From positions 5,610,001 to 5,674,000 of the forward strand of contig OU015653.1 of assembly GCA_907165275.2 (NCBI GenBank): DNA of 64,000 bases, in the 5' to 3' direction. Below are positions 1 through 9,084 of this stretch, piece after piece (the stretch's first letter is position 1; every line of letters begins with the position of its first letter). The DNA is from Zygaena filipendulae (lineage: Eukaryota > Arthropoda > Insecta > Lepidoptera > Zygaenidae). The position numbers were made by a program, and so were the translations under genes. Under the pieces are notes generated by a model that saw only the letters and a list, made by a program, of their open reading frames with translations, was not told the DNA's origin and made no database searches.

Positions 1-290
1 ACCTCACAAACTCCGGAGTTCCCGCGGGAATCCCGGGACAAAAAGTATCCTATGTCACTCAGGATCACTGCAGCTTTTTAGAAGTGAATGAATTTTCAAA
101 AACGGTTCAGTAGATCCAGAGATTACCCCCTACAACCTCACAAACTCAATCTCCAGAGTTCCCGCGGGAATTCCGGAATAAAAGTACTCTATGTCACTCA
201 AGATCGCTGTAGCTTCTTATAAGTGAAAGAATTTTTCAAAATCGGTTCAGGAGATCCAGAGATTAACCCCTACAACTCACAAACTTTTGC
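1..290. repeat. Helitron-like repeat, internal tandem units
   Basis: Two units of about 130 bp share the phrases CCCGCGGGAAT, CTATGTCACTCA and AGATCCAGAGATTA. The same units recur near 44.0, 52.2 and 57.2 kb. They belong to a family whose complete copy at 19640-19838 has Helitron-like ends. The left boundary is cut by the window edge. Confidence 0.6.
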
Positions 291-498
291 TCTTTATAAT
301 ATTAGTACGTATAGATGTATATGTGGCTAATTATTATATAATGCAGAATAATAAAATATGAAATAAAATTTGACTATTGGTTTGGTTTTTTTTTAAGTCT
401 ATTGAGGGATTATTATTAGGTACTATGTGGACAGTGGATAAAAAAGTACTCAGTGGTGGATAAGATTGGTTTGTTCGGGCACAGATAATATAATACTG

Positions 499-645
499 GG
501 GCCGTATTTTTGAATCGCTCGAATTACTTTCACGCACGGAATCGCGAATTCACGTGCGAATCCTCATACATTTTTTAAGCATTCACGCGTGAATCTTGCA
601 ATTCCGTGTGCGAATAGTAATTCGAGCGATTCAAAAATCGACCCC
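499..645. mobile_element. Palindromic MITE with CTG target duplication
   Basis: The ends are imperfect inverted repeats: GGGCCGTATTTTTGAATC on the left against GATTCAAAAATCGACCCC on the right. A 3-bp direct repeat CTG flanks the element at 496-498 and 646-648. A related copy lies at 20392-20605 with CAG on both sides. A CWG target duplication does not match the TWA of classical Harbinger elements, so I leave the superfamily open. Confidence 0.75.
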
Positions 646-648
646 CTG

Positions 649-1054
649 GTTCGGGTTAAGTCCGGACTCCGAGGCCTAACACCGTCCTAACACCATTAGG
701 TATAAAAATGGTATAAAGTAACTTTACCTAACACTATTATAATGGTGTTACTTGTTAGGCCGAACCATGGCCGCACATTACTTGTACGTACCTACTTTAT
801 CCAAATTGATAATTTAATTCGAGGTCATGCATATGACGCCGTTCAACGTGTCTGCGAGGAAAAAAATATAAAAACTTTGCTGTGATTTAAAAAAATAATA
901 TCTTGATCAACTAAAAAAAAACTTACTCCAAAAGTTGAAGCTGTTTCAACATGATTAATTAATCACAAAATCGCTATTAATTGATTGAAACTGAAATATG
1001 ATAGCAACAAGTTACATTTTCACATTGTCCTGCGGATCGCCACATTATAAAGTG
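649..1054. other. Intergenic, no gene seen
   Basis: AT-rich sequence. I see no coding signal, and the only repeat recognised is the short insertion that begins at 1063. Confidence 0.5.
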
Positions 1055-1062
1055 GACAATAC

Positions 1063-1086
1063 CACGTAGTGATTACCTTCTCTCTG
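1063..1086 (-). mobile_element. Ultra-short insertion, family B (24 bp)
   Basis: On the minus strand the insert begins CAGAGAGAAGGTAATCACTA. It is flanked by a perfect 8-bp direct repeat GACAATAC at 1055-1062 and 1087-1094. Four other family B copies in the window have their own, different 8-bp repeats. Confidence 0.85.
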
Positions 1087-1257
1087 GACAATACTCAACA
1101 GGATAAATCTTGTTTCTTTCTTAAAACAGACGTCAATGAACGTCAATGAACATCAACAGAATGGCCACTTCATCATTCATGAAAAATATTAGGTCCATTG
1201 GCATTTTGTAAGGGAGGAACATAAAGTCCATTTCTTTTTAATTTAATATATTTATTT

Positions 1258-1545
1258 AATCAAAGTATGTACCATTGCTATCTATGCACTTTTGCCATCA
1301 TTGATCCCAAACACATTCTATATAATGGACCAATATGGTCCATGTATATACTAAAGGAGGATTGATCCCTTTACTAAATAAAACATTCGGACGGGAAACA
1401 ATTAAATCTTTGAAGGCGCTTTGGACTGCCCCATCGGTGTTGAATTTTTTCCCTTGCGAGAAGTTATCAAAATTTCGAAAAAAATGGTAATCTGTTGGAG
1501 CAAGGTCCGGGGAGAACGGTGGCAGAATAATTTTGTTCCTGTGCG
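1258..1545 (-). pseudogene. mariner transposase C-terminal remnant
   Basis: Read on the minus strand, this encodes the C-terminal part of a mariner (Tc1/mariner) transposase. The SPDLAPTDYHFF block containing the third catalytic Asp is visible, followed by a GKKFN block and then WQKCIDSNGTYFD just before a stop. The final block is in a different frame from the first, so at least one frameshift is present. The N-terminal two thirds are missing. It is a dead copy. The family match is clear from these motifs; the subfamily is not assigned. Confidence 0.8.
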
Positions 1546-1784
1546 TTACGCAAAAAACATTTCCCGTATTGTTTTTCTTTTACAACTAGATATACCCTTA
1601 TAACGAGAACATCGGGAATATTTATTTATTTATCGGGAACCTAGAAAAATCACCCCCGCACCGAGCGCTAACCACGGGTTAGATAGCCGCCGGCCGCCGC
1701 ACAGCCCGGAACTCAAGTCTCAAACATACGTTCAAACAGTTCCCGTAACGCAGTGAATGTGTTGAGTCTGAAGTTCAGATAATA

Positions 1785-2120
1785 TTTAAAAAAATAAAAA
1801 CTTTTAAAAATACGCAATGACCACCTACTAAATTTTAATTTTCAGTACGTCTTGTGGACTAATAAAAAATATTGGACACGTATTTTTTCTTTTTTTATGT
1901 ACCTACCTACCTAAACAAAAAATAAGGCGATACACTGAGTTGAAATTCCGTGTGACGTAACACCTAGGTACACTTTATTACTTAGTTATGACATCGCGAC
2001 CTCCCACTTCTAAACTTTCATGCGTTTTATCCTATGGTTTTATCTAAGTAGGTACCAATTTTTTCAATAATTCTAAAAAGCAAAGTAATATCTCAGACTG
2101 TTAACGATTTTGAAAGGGTA
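1785..2120. repeat. Diverged copy of the 18249-18576 MITE
   Basis: It shares AAAAAATATTGGACACGTAT, GTGTGACGTAACACC and CTTCTAAACTTTCATGCGTT with the element at 18249-18576. The ends are too decayed to set exact borders. Confidence 0.5.
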
Positions 2121-3268
2121 GGTATGATAGGGTACACATAAGGATACAAAGGGCCCATTTTCCTTTAGAATGCGTCGAGTAATGTTTGAGTGATTTTAAT
2201 GTGTGTATATAATTGATTGCAGTTTTTTTCTCTAAGACCAGATAATAAACTGAAAATTCTGCTTTGTACAAATTCTAACCATAAATGCGGCGCGACGTGC
2301 CGGGAACCACTGTGAAGCGAGAAGCGACGTACTGGGAATCGAAGTAAAACGCAAAGCAACATTATGGGAAGCGACGCTCAGGGAATAATTCGAATAAAAC
2401 ATAGGATAGGTACTTTTTATTCCAGAATTCTCACGGGAACCCTGAAATTAACACAGGGGAAACCGCGGGGAACAGCTAGTATTTCATAAAATATAATAAT
2501 TAATCATTTCAAATGAATATTAAACGATGTTTCTAAGTACCTACCTGGCAAAATCTTTAAGAGAAAGTGGTAAAAAGGTACCAGTGGTCAGCATGTCAAT
2601 ACTTTTGGAATAAAATGTGTTTCAATACCCCACACTGATCAGTATTTAAATTATTTTATTTTAAGATAATATCAAATGAATGAAAATGAAATATAATGTT
2701 AAAACTAAAAGTGCAAGTAAAAGATCCTTAAAAGTGGGGAATTCCAAGCCAGTAGTAGTGTTTTTTTTTTCACTCAAACCTCGAAAATTCTTTTTCTCAA
2801 ATCAAGCTTTTTTAATTTAAACTTCAATGGTGTGATAAAAAAAATATGTGCCAGTTTTTTTAATATTTTTTCAATCCTTATTATCAATTGACTATTCTAG
2901 ATACCGAATCTAGTCTCAATACCTACCCCACTACTGGACCCTTTTTGTTTGGACACCCATATAATATTATCTCCTATTTACATTTATTAGAGGTAGATCT
3001 ATAATTATTAATTAATTTTCCTAGTGCATGTCTTGGCTTTGAATGTAACTTAAAGTATGTATGGAATTTTAAAGTGCATCTTTATATTATTGTATTTACA
3101 GAACATTTTATTAACCAATAATTGAAATCTACCAATAACTGATAGAAATATGTAGGTACTTATATGCATAAATAACATTATGAGTAATAGTTACTATTTA
3201 CTAATATTATAATATAATACAATTTAAACATTCAGTCGTCAGTTATATTTAAAACTATTCTGCTTTCG
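2121..3268. other. Intergenic downstream of SSU72
   Basis: AT-rich. A Helitron-like 3' end (CCGCGGGGAACAGCTAGT) lies at about 2400-2481. A possible poly(A) signal for SSU72 (AATAAA on the minus strand) is at 3107-3112. No gene is supported. Confidence 0.5.
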
Positions 3269-3847
3269 TCAATAAAACATAATGCAGTTCAGTATAGGTC
3301 TGTGACATTTTGCTTCAAAGTCATGTAACAATTCATCAATATCATTATCTAAGTCGTTGCTCTGGGCCATTTTTGTGACCATATCGCTAATTAGGAAAGC
3401 TCCTATAGTAGCCTCTTCATGGTTGTCTTGAATGTCAATATTCACTACATGAACTGGCTGATTAAAAACTGATCTTCTTGAGCCAAACCATTCAATCACT
3501 TGATCATACACCCTTTCTTCACAAGTAATAATAACATCAAACCTTTCTGTTGACACTTGAAACTTCTCTGGGCAAGGTTTAATCCTTCTGTTTCTGTCCA
3601 ACATATGTAGCAAGCCATTCTGTGTGTAAAACGTTTTGTCTTTCTCCAACAAATCGTTGTAAATATCATCGTAAGGTATTCCAAACTCGTAACAGTTAGG
3701 CCGATCTGCTGATGCCCCCGGCAATTTTACTTTTTCGCCTGTCCCAAATGATTTGACTTTGAAACCTTTTTTGACGAGAAACGCGTGAGCTTCCATACTA
3801 CGATTCATGTTTGAGGAGCACACCACTGCTATGTAAAGATCACACAT
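3269..3847 (-). CDS. SSU72: RNA polymerase II CTD phosphatase SSU72
   Basis: Ssu72 removes phosphate from Ser5 of the RNA polymerase II C-terminal repeat and acts in 3'-end processing and termination in the nucleus. The product is 192 residues (animal orthologues are about 195) in one uninterrupted exon. It shows the low-molecular-weight phosphatase signature CSSNMNRS at residues 10-17, with nucleophile Cys10 and Arg16. The QDNHEEA loop near residues 140-146 carries the general acid Asp, and the family's C-terminal CxxFY-like ending is present. The start ATG at 3847 is where the family begins. The upstream region is a tandem duplication that also carries a small MITE. The gene is intronless, so an old retrocopy cannot be excluded, but the frame is intact and the catalytic residues are present. 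Confidence 0.96.
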   Translation of the reverse strand: MCDLYIAVVCSSNMNRSMEAHAFLVKKGFKVKSFGTGEKVKLPGASADRPNCYEFGIPYDDIYNDLLEKDKTFYTQNGLLHMLDRNRRIKPCPEKFQVSTERFDVIITCEERVYDQVIEWFGSRRSVFNQPVHVVNIDIQDNHEEATIGAFLISDMVTKMAQSNDLDNDIDELLHDFEAKCHRPILNCIMFY

Positions 3848-3924
3848 TATGGATTAATTTATTTCCGTTTTAAATTCCGTTTATTTGGTTGCAACTTGTT
3901 TGCAATAATTTGAGAGGTCGGTCC

Positions 3925-4385
3925 GATTTGCGCTTTTCGTGCTGGTGTGCGCTACATTCATGCAAACAACTGTCCAGTGTCCAAATTGCGCTGTCGATGT
4001 CGTACACAGATATCTAGTAAATTATGACTGCTGAGTGCTGACATGAGCATCGTGTCGTCATCGTTTGGTGCAAACAGTGCCAAAACGGAGGAGGTAGTGC
4101 AATGTTTCCGAAATTACCAATCAAATTTCAAATCCCAACATATAGTTCGGTCCGAATTGCGCTTTTCGTACTAGTGTGCGCTATATTCATGCAAACAACT
4201 GTCAAAATTCCAAATTGTGCTGTCGTAAAGGGCGCTCCACATTCGCGCGCGAAGCCGTGAAACACCCGCGAACCATGATTCCACATAGTTCTCGGGTGTT
4301 TCGCGGCTTCGCGCGCGAACCACTCGCGAATGTGGAGAGCGCTTAAGAGCATCGTGTCGATCGTCATCGATGACGTCATTGTTTG
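3925..4385. repeat. Tandem duplication upstream of SSU72
   Basis: The segments at about 3925-4075 and 4143-4385 share TGCGCTTTTCGT, ATTCATGCAAACAACTGTC and AGCATCGTGTCG in the same order. The second copy is interrupted by the 115-bp MITE at 4229-4343. The first copy adjoins the 5' end of SSU72, so it probably contains its promoter. Confidence 0.75.
4229..4343. mobile_element. Foldback MITE, Harbinger-like
   Basis: A long hairpin: AGGGCGCTCCACATTCGCG on the left pairs with CGCGAATGTGGAGAGCGCT on the right, and an inner stem pairs the GAAACACCCG and CGGGTGTTTC segments. It is flanked by TAA on both sides (4226-4228 and 4344-4346), the target duplication typical of PIF/Harbinger elements. Confidence 0.8.
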
Positions 4386-4394
4386 GTGGGCCGC

Positions 4395-5705
4395 ACCACC
4401 GCACTGTGCGGAGTGTGCATTGTGCAGTGCTGGTGCAGTGTGCGGTGCGAACTGTGCAACAGAGCGCAGTGAGCGCACGGTCCAGTCATTTTTGAGCATG
4501 TAACACGGTCGCTCGTCATGCCTCCGAAAAAAACTAAAATGGCGTAAGTGCTGAATGCTGATTATAGGAGCCACATCACCACTGCCATTATTAAACGAAA
4601 AAAAGAAAAGAATGGGCAAAAATCTATCTGAGAAATAGACAGGAATAGATATAACATTATGAAACTTATGACTCGCTATGTCACGCGGTTTCACCCGCGT
4701 GCGTTTCGGAATTCCCGCAGGATTTTTTTTTTATAAAAGTAGCCTATGTTACTGCTTATAACTGCTATCTGCCAGTGAAAGTCCCGTTAAAATTGGTCCA
4801 ATCGTTTCAAAGATTAGCCGGAACAAGCTGACAGATGGAGAAAAATTCAAACAATAAACAAACTCACTTTCGCATTTATAATATTATTAAGGATGACAGG
4901 ATAACAGCGATGATAGCTCAGTGGTTGGTGCGTTCAGATCAAACGCCGCAAGGCGTAGGTTCAAACCCTAACAATGAGCTTGAGCTGTCGGTGAAGGAAA
5001 ACATCATGAGGAAACCATAGCATGGTGGTACGGCGCTCTCTAGTGCCCGGCTGGCTAGCTACCACCTTCAAATTGTGAATCTGTCGCTAAGCACCTAACG
5101 GTGTGTTCCGGCAGCCCCACTTGAAAGCCAGTTCTCATCCCCATTCAAGGTCGACAACGCACCTGCAAGCCTTCTGGTGTTGCAGATGTCTATGGGCGGC
5201 GGTAATCACTAACCATCAGGTGTACCACTTGCCCGTTTGCCCCGTATGACATAGAAAAAAAAAAAGGATGTCAGTACCGTATATACATTCATATGCATTT
5301 AGTAATTTGGGATTACAAACAGACACTTCAATTTTATTTATATGTAAGTATGTATGCACCGAACGGTTCGGTGCGTCGCGTCGTCCACACAAGCGAACTT
5401 GGTACGGAGCGCACCGCGTTCGATGTGCAAACCATCGAACACACCGCACAGTGATGTTAATAAAATAATGTTCAGCGGACAGCCCTACACACGACCGAAT
5501 ATGGTACGGAGCGTAACAAGTTCGATGTGTGGCTATAGAGCCAACATTTACGCCATTTTAGTTTTTTTTTATCGGAGACACGAGCGACCGTGTTGCATGC
5601 TCAAAACCAACTGGACCGTGCGCTCGCCGCTCGTCTGTTGCACAGTGGTTGCGCAGGTCGCACCGCACAGTGTGGTCGTGCGGTCCGTACCAAATCCGGT
5701 CGTCT
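4395..5705. repeat. Inverted-repeat element (arms 4395-4550 and 5540-5705)
   Basis: The left arm and the reverse complement of the right arm share GAGCGCACGGTCCAGT, TTTTGAGCATG, AACACGGTCGCTCGT and AAACTAAAATGGCGTAA. The interior holds a Helitron-like fragment (about 4690-4890), a SINE (4900-5265) and a palindrome near 5356 (GCACCGAACGGTTCGGTGC). The open frames here are repeat-derived and are not called as genes. Confidence 0.6.
4900..5265 (+). mobile_element. tRNA-derived SINE with LINE-like tail
   Basis: The head contains an A-box-like TAGCTCAGTGGTTGGTGCG and a B box GGTTCAAACCC (4958-4968). The 3' part, with GGCGGCGGTAATCACTAACC and ATCAGGTG, resembles the 3' end of lepidopteran CR1/Zenon LINEs, which probably mobilise it. 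An A-run ends it. Imperfect flanking repeats GGATGACAG (4891-4899) and GGATGTCAG (5266-5274) mark the insertion. Confidence 0.75.
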
Positions 5706-5959
5706 ATCAACGCTTTAAAGTAACTAATACATCGGATTGATGCATGGAAACGTAAACATTGATGTTTTTGATACATTGATGTATATCGAGCGACGAATGT
5801 ATAGTGCATACGGTAGCTTTGTACGTACCTAGCCTAGTGGGTATCTCTTAGTGTACGGACTTTTGACGGGCTTTTTAACAGAAAGGACGTCAGTTTTATT
5901 TCTTTGTTTTGCAAATTAGTTTATCGTGATTAATATTGTGTGAATGTGGTGGATTTTGC

Positions 5960-6240
5960 ATAATAGTGATCCATTAGTGATGAACAGTGTGCGGAAAGAG
6001 TGAACTATGATGAAATAGGGCGATCATCGGGAGTCTTTTGTTTTATTATACAACTTCCCACGGAGCGTCCTTCAACTGCGAAGTGCGAAGATTTGCCGTG
6101 AAAAGTTCCGGTAAAGCATCGAAATGAATCTCACCAATAGAAGATATATACCACTGAATTGGCTATATGGACTTAGTTTCCTTCTGCCTTCCCCGAAAGG
6201 GGTAAACTGAGGGTAAACTTCACCAAAAAAAATCTCTTTG
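5960..6240 (+). repeat. MITE family F, partial copy
   Basis: It shares TTCCGGTAAAGCATCGAAATG, GGCTATATGGACT and CCTTCTGCCTTCCCCGA with the palindromic element at 28860-29270. Only one half is present here. Confidence 0.6.
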
Positions 6241-6354
6241 TTGGTTAAGTATTCCAAAGTTGGTAAAGAAGTTCGCGCATAAATCCATAGTAGGTACCTA
6301 ACTTTTGCTTCAAGCCTCAAGGGAGTGTCGCTGGGCTGGGCTAGTGGTTCTCTC

Positions 6355-6383
6355 CCATAGGCCATAAGTCTAGTTAATTTGTG
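6355..6383 (-). mobile_element. Ultra-short insertion, family A (29 bp)
   Basis: On the minus strand it begins CACAAATTAACTAGACTTAT. It is flanked by perfect 8-bp repeats GTTCTCTC at 6347-6354 and 6384-6391. The right repeat runs into the neighbouring family C copy, so A inserted after C. Confidence 0.8.
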
Positions 6384-6388
6384 GTTCT

Positions 6389-6414
6389 CTCAGAACAATA
6401 GTTATTCTTCTGAG
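6389..6414. mobile_element. Ultra-short insertion, family C (26 bp)
   Basis: The insert begins CTCAGAACAATA and ends ATTCTTCTGAG, so its ends are inverted repeats. It is flanked by GTGGTTCT at 6381-6388 and 6415-6422. A third GTGGTTCT at 6344-6351 marks the original left side before family A inserted. Confidence 0.85.
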
Positions 6415-6658
6415 GTGGTTCTACTTCTAATTACCTATTACTACATAGGATAAAGAAACGAAAAAAAAAAACACGTTTCGGCATTAGTTTTCGGCATCTT
6501 ATAAAATTATTATATTATAAATTAAGATATAAAAATACTCACAAACACACAGTTAAATAATAACACACCACGCTGACATCTTACTAAAAAGCTGTAATAC
6601 GCAGCCGCATACAGTGTACAGCACAAATTAATAGTACAGTAGCTCACGTAGTTTTCAC

Positions 6659-6682
6659 GGTAGTATCTCTAAGTAGTTTGTG
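6659..6682 (-). mobile_element. Ultra-short insertion, family D (24 bp)
   Basis: On the minus strand it begins CACAAACTACTTAGAGATAC. It is flanked by perfect 8-bp repeats GTTTTCAC at 6651-6658 and 6683-6690. Confidence 0.85.
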
Positions 6683-7026
6683 GTTTTCACATACACTAAC
6701 ACACGTTAAATGGTCAAATACAAGCACCGACATCTGCTCTCTCGCTCTGGCTCACAAATTACAGGCGACTATGCTTAGAAGACGGGAGTGGGGACGCTAC
6801 GAAGTATGGGACAAAGAGAAGAGACCGATAATATAAAATAGTATGTATATTTCTGTCTCATTCTTTCCTAGCTTCATCCTACACATTTTTGTATTTGTGT
6901 CTCTTACCTGTCGTTTTTTCCGTTGCATCTGGTTTGAAATCACAACGATTCTAAAGAAGTTTCACTTCAAAAAAAATCTCTCTGATTACCTGCCTACTTC
7001 TAAACTTTAGACATAAAGCGTGTATT

Positions 7027-7606
7027 AGACTGTTGTAAACAAGCTTCTCCGCAAAGTCACCTTGGCGGGACGTTGGTTTTCACCGCCGTTGGTGTTTCCG
7101 TCCACACTTGTGGTAACATCTTTGCAATGGCTCCTTGCCTTTCAAAAATTCAAACAGTTGGTGTGGCTTTTGCTCTTTTGAGTGCAATTGAGGAAAAAAA
7201 AGAGAAAATATAAAATAAAATATTTCCACACAATTTTTTTTTGGGATTGAAAGGTCCCAGAGATACGGCAGATCCCTATAGAGGTCGGAAAATTCGATAA
7301 GAATATTTTTTTCTTGCGTCATTTTCATACGTACGCGCGCGAATAAATAAATTACTCTACGCGCGAGCACTCCCCGTGACTGCCGCCACTCAACCACAAA
7401 TTAACTAGACACTCAACTGCGCTTGCGTGGTTTACAACAAACGTCCACACAGTGGGCCGCCGGTCGGTGAGATCGCAGCAAGTTTCCAACGCGCGCCCAC
7501 AAACCAAGGTCGTGGAAAAGAAACGGAAATTTCGTTGCAAACAATCGTCCACACTGTTTTAAACAGTTGTTGGAAACATCCGTTTTGGGCTTGTTTACAA
7601 CAGTCT
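7027..7606. mobile_element. MITE with 18-bp terminal inverted repeats
   Basis: AGACTGTTGTAAACAAGC at the left end is perfectly inverted at the right end (GCTTGTTTACAACAGTCT). Subterminal motifs such as CGTCCACAC recur inside. A family A insertion sits within it at 7395. No target duplication could be fixed. It lies in the region that would have been upstream of EMC10 before the LINE inserted. Confidence 0.7.
7395..7409 (+). mobile_element. Ultra-short insertion, family A (15 bp)
   Basis: The insert is only CACAAATTAACTAGA, flanked by perfect 8-bp repeats CACTCAAC at 7387-7394 and 7410-7417. With 38622-38636 it is one of the two shortest copies found. Confidence 0.85.
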
Positions 7607-7666
7607 GGTACACGTTTAAAAAGTCTAGTTATTTTGTGCCTTGTGGGCCGGTTCGTGAAAACCGTG

Positions 7667-7668
<2 letters not shown>

Positions 7669-7724
<56 letters not shown>
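7669..7724 (+). repeat. Homopolymer run of 56 A
   Basis: An uninterrupted A-run. It may be the tail of a retro-inserted fragment or an assembly-inflated homopolymer; nothing LINE-like precedes it. The lysine-rich open frame that crosses it is not a gene. Confidence 0.8.
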
Positions 7725-7726
<2 letters not shown>

Positions 7727-7753
7727 ACGAATTTGATTATTGACATTTTGAAG

Positions 7754-7765
7754 TCTAGTTCTAGT
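7754..7765. repeat. 5' target site duplication of the LINE
   Basis: TCTAGTTCTAGT here is repeated at 17587-17598, directly after the A-rich 3' end of the LINE. Confidence 0.85.
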
Positions 7766-7929
7766 GAAAAAAAGGGCGCGAACGACGAACTGAATTGGCG
7801 GCTTTTTTAAAACTTATTTTCATTATTATTGTTTTTTGCCCTTTTTACTGCTAGTCTGCTGTAATTCTTTCTTATTTATTACTTTTCACCTTAAGAAGTA
7901 TTTGAAATCGATATATAACTCGGATTTAA

Positions 7930-9084
7930 ATGGACAAGGGAGTTGGGGGTGTGGGCACGGGCCCCACCCCCATGGACACTACTATTTCTGTAAGAAGTCC
8001 AGCCAAAAGGAAAACTACAGATGTTGAAGTTCATAGCTCTAAAAAAATAATGAATCACATTAGAAACAGACGCGGTCTTTTTAAAGATCATCACCCTTTG
8101 TATGAAGACATGACCAAAAAAGAATATCCAGTTCTACTGCAATCTGCACAGAACCAGAACTCGACTCAATCTAATCTTAGAGTTCCCATGGATATATTAA
8201 AGGTAAATAAGATATTGCAAACTATTGAAGGTGTCCAGTATGTTAAGGCTGCAGGTAATTTTTATACAAAAGTTTATTTTGGCTGTGCAAAGCATGCCAA
8301 TGCCTTTTTACTAAATAAAAGTCTAATGGAGACAAATAATTGGTCTTGCAAAATACCCTACGACAGCATAGAGTGTCAGGGAATAATTCGAGCTCATGTA
8401 GACTTAACCGAAGAATCTCTGTTGGAGAATCTAAAAGCATCTTGCACAATTCTCGGAGTAAAAAGATTCACCAAAAAACAAGAAAACGGACCTGACCGAC
8501 CACTTCCAACAGTGTTGGTCACTTTCCTTGCTTCAACCCGCCCAGATCATGTAACATATGAACATATCTGGATGTCAGTCTCAGAATACATAAGGCCTGT
8601 GCTACAGTGCTTTAAATGCTACAAATTTGGACATGGAAGTGGTGCTTGCAGAAGCACTCAAGTATGCTCTATTTGCTCTGGTTCACATTTCTTCAAAGAA
8701 TGCAGCTCCCCGACCAGTTTCAAGTGCTCTAACTGCAGCGGGCCACATTCTGCAGTGTCCTACTCTTGTGCTGTTAAGGCGGCTAAGGTTGCTGAAATCA
8801 AGAATAAGATTACCGGTAAATACTCTTATGCAGCGGCGCTAAGTAGTCCAACACCCCAAAGTAGCAAAATTTCAAACGCTATGAATGTGTCCATTCCAGC
8901 TAAAACTCCTCAGGGAAGGGCATTGATATCTGATATAATAAATTCTGACATTGTTCTCTGTGCTATCACAAAAACAGTAATCGAACTACTTAAAAAAAAG
9001 GATTCCAAAAACCCTTCTGGTCCTATATCTACTCAGTTAATTAAAGAAATGCTTGTAACTAATTTTTCTATTAAAAATGGATAG
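7930..9084 (+). CDS. LINE ORF1, nucleic-acid-binding protein
   Basis: A 384-residue ORF1 protein of the LINE. Near residues 226-280 there are three tandem zinc knuckles of gag type: a C-x2-C-x4-H-x4-C, a C-x2-C-x3-H-x4-C and a longer-spaced third. In related elements this protein coats the RNA and acts as a nucleic-acid chaperone. The stop codon overlaps the ORF2 start in the sequence ATGGATAG, which suggests termination-reinitiation for ORF2 translation. The first ATG after the leader is used as start. Confidence 0.88.
   Translation: MDKGVGGVGTGPTPMDTTISVRSPAKRKTTDVEVHSSKKIMNHIRNRRGLFKDHHPLYEDMTKKEYPVLLQSAQNQNSTQSNLRVPMDILKVNKILQTIEGVQYVKAAGNFYTKVYFGCAKHANAFLLNKSLMETNNWSCKIPYDSIECQGIIRAHVDLTEESLLENLKASCTILGVKRFTKKQENGPDRPLPTVLVTFLASTRPDHVTYEHIWMSVSEYIRPVLQCFKCYKFGHGSGACRSTQVCSICSGSHFFKECSSPTSFKCSNCSGPHSAVSYSCAVKAAKVAEIKNKITGKYSYAAALSSPTPQSSKISNAMNVSIPAKTPQGRALISDIINSDIVLCAITKTVIELLKKKDSKNPSGPISTQLIKEMLVTNFSIKNG

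Noticed and set aside
4913..4970. tRNA gene
   Set aside because: A and B boxes are present but no clover-leaf with acceptor stem was found, and the sequence continues into a SINE body with an A-tail and flanking repeats.
4128..5809. Several open frames up to 188 codons
   Set aside because: They coincide with MITE arms, SINE and Helitron-like sequence and have no recognisable protein family.
7621..7640. Another family A copy (AAGTCTAGTTATTTTGTG)
   Set aside because: It has a mismatch and no 8-bp flanking repeat.
7427..7810. Protein-coding frames across the A-run on both strands
   Set aside because: They exist only because a 56-base homopolymer has no stops; the rest matches a MITE and LINE leader.
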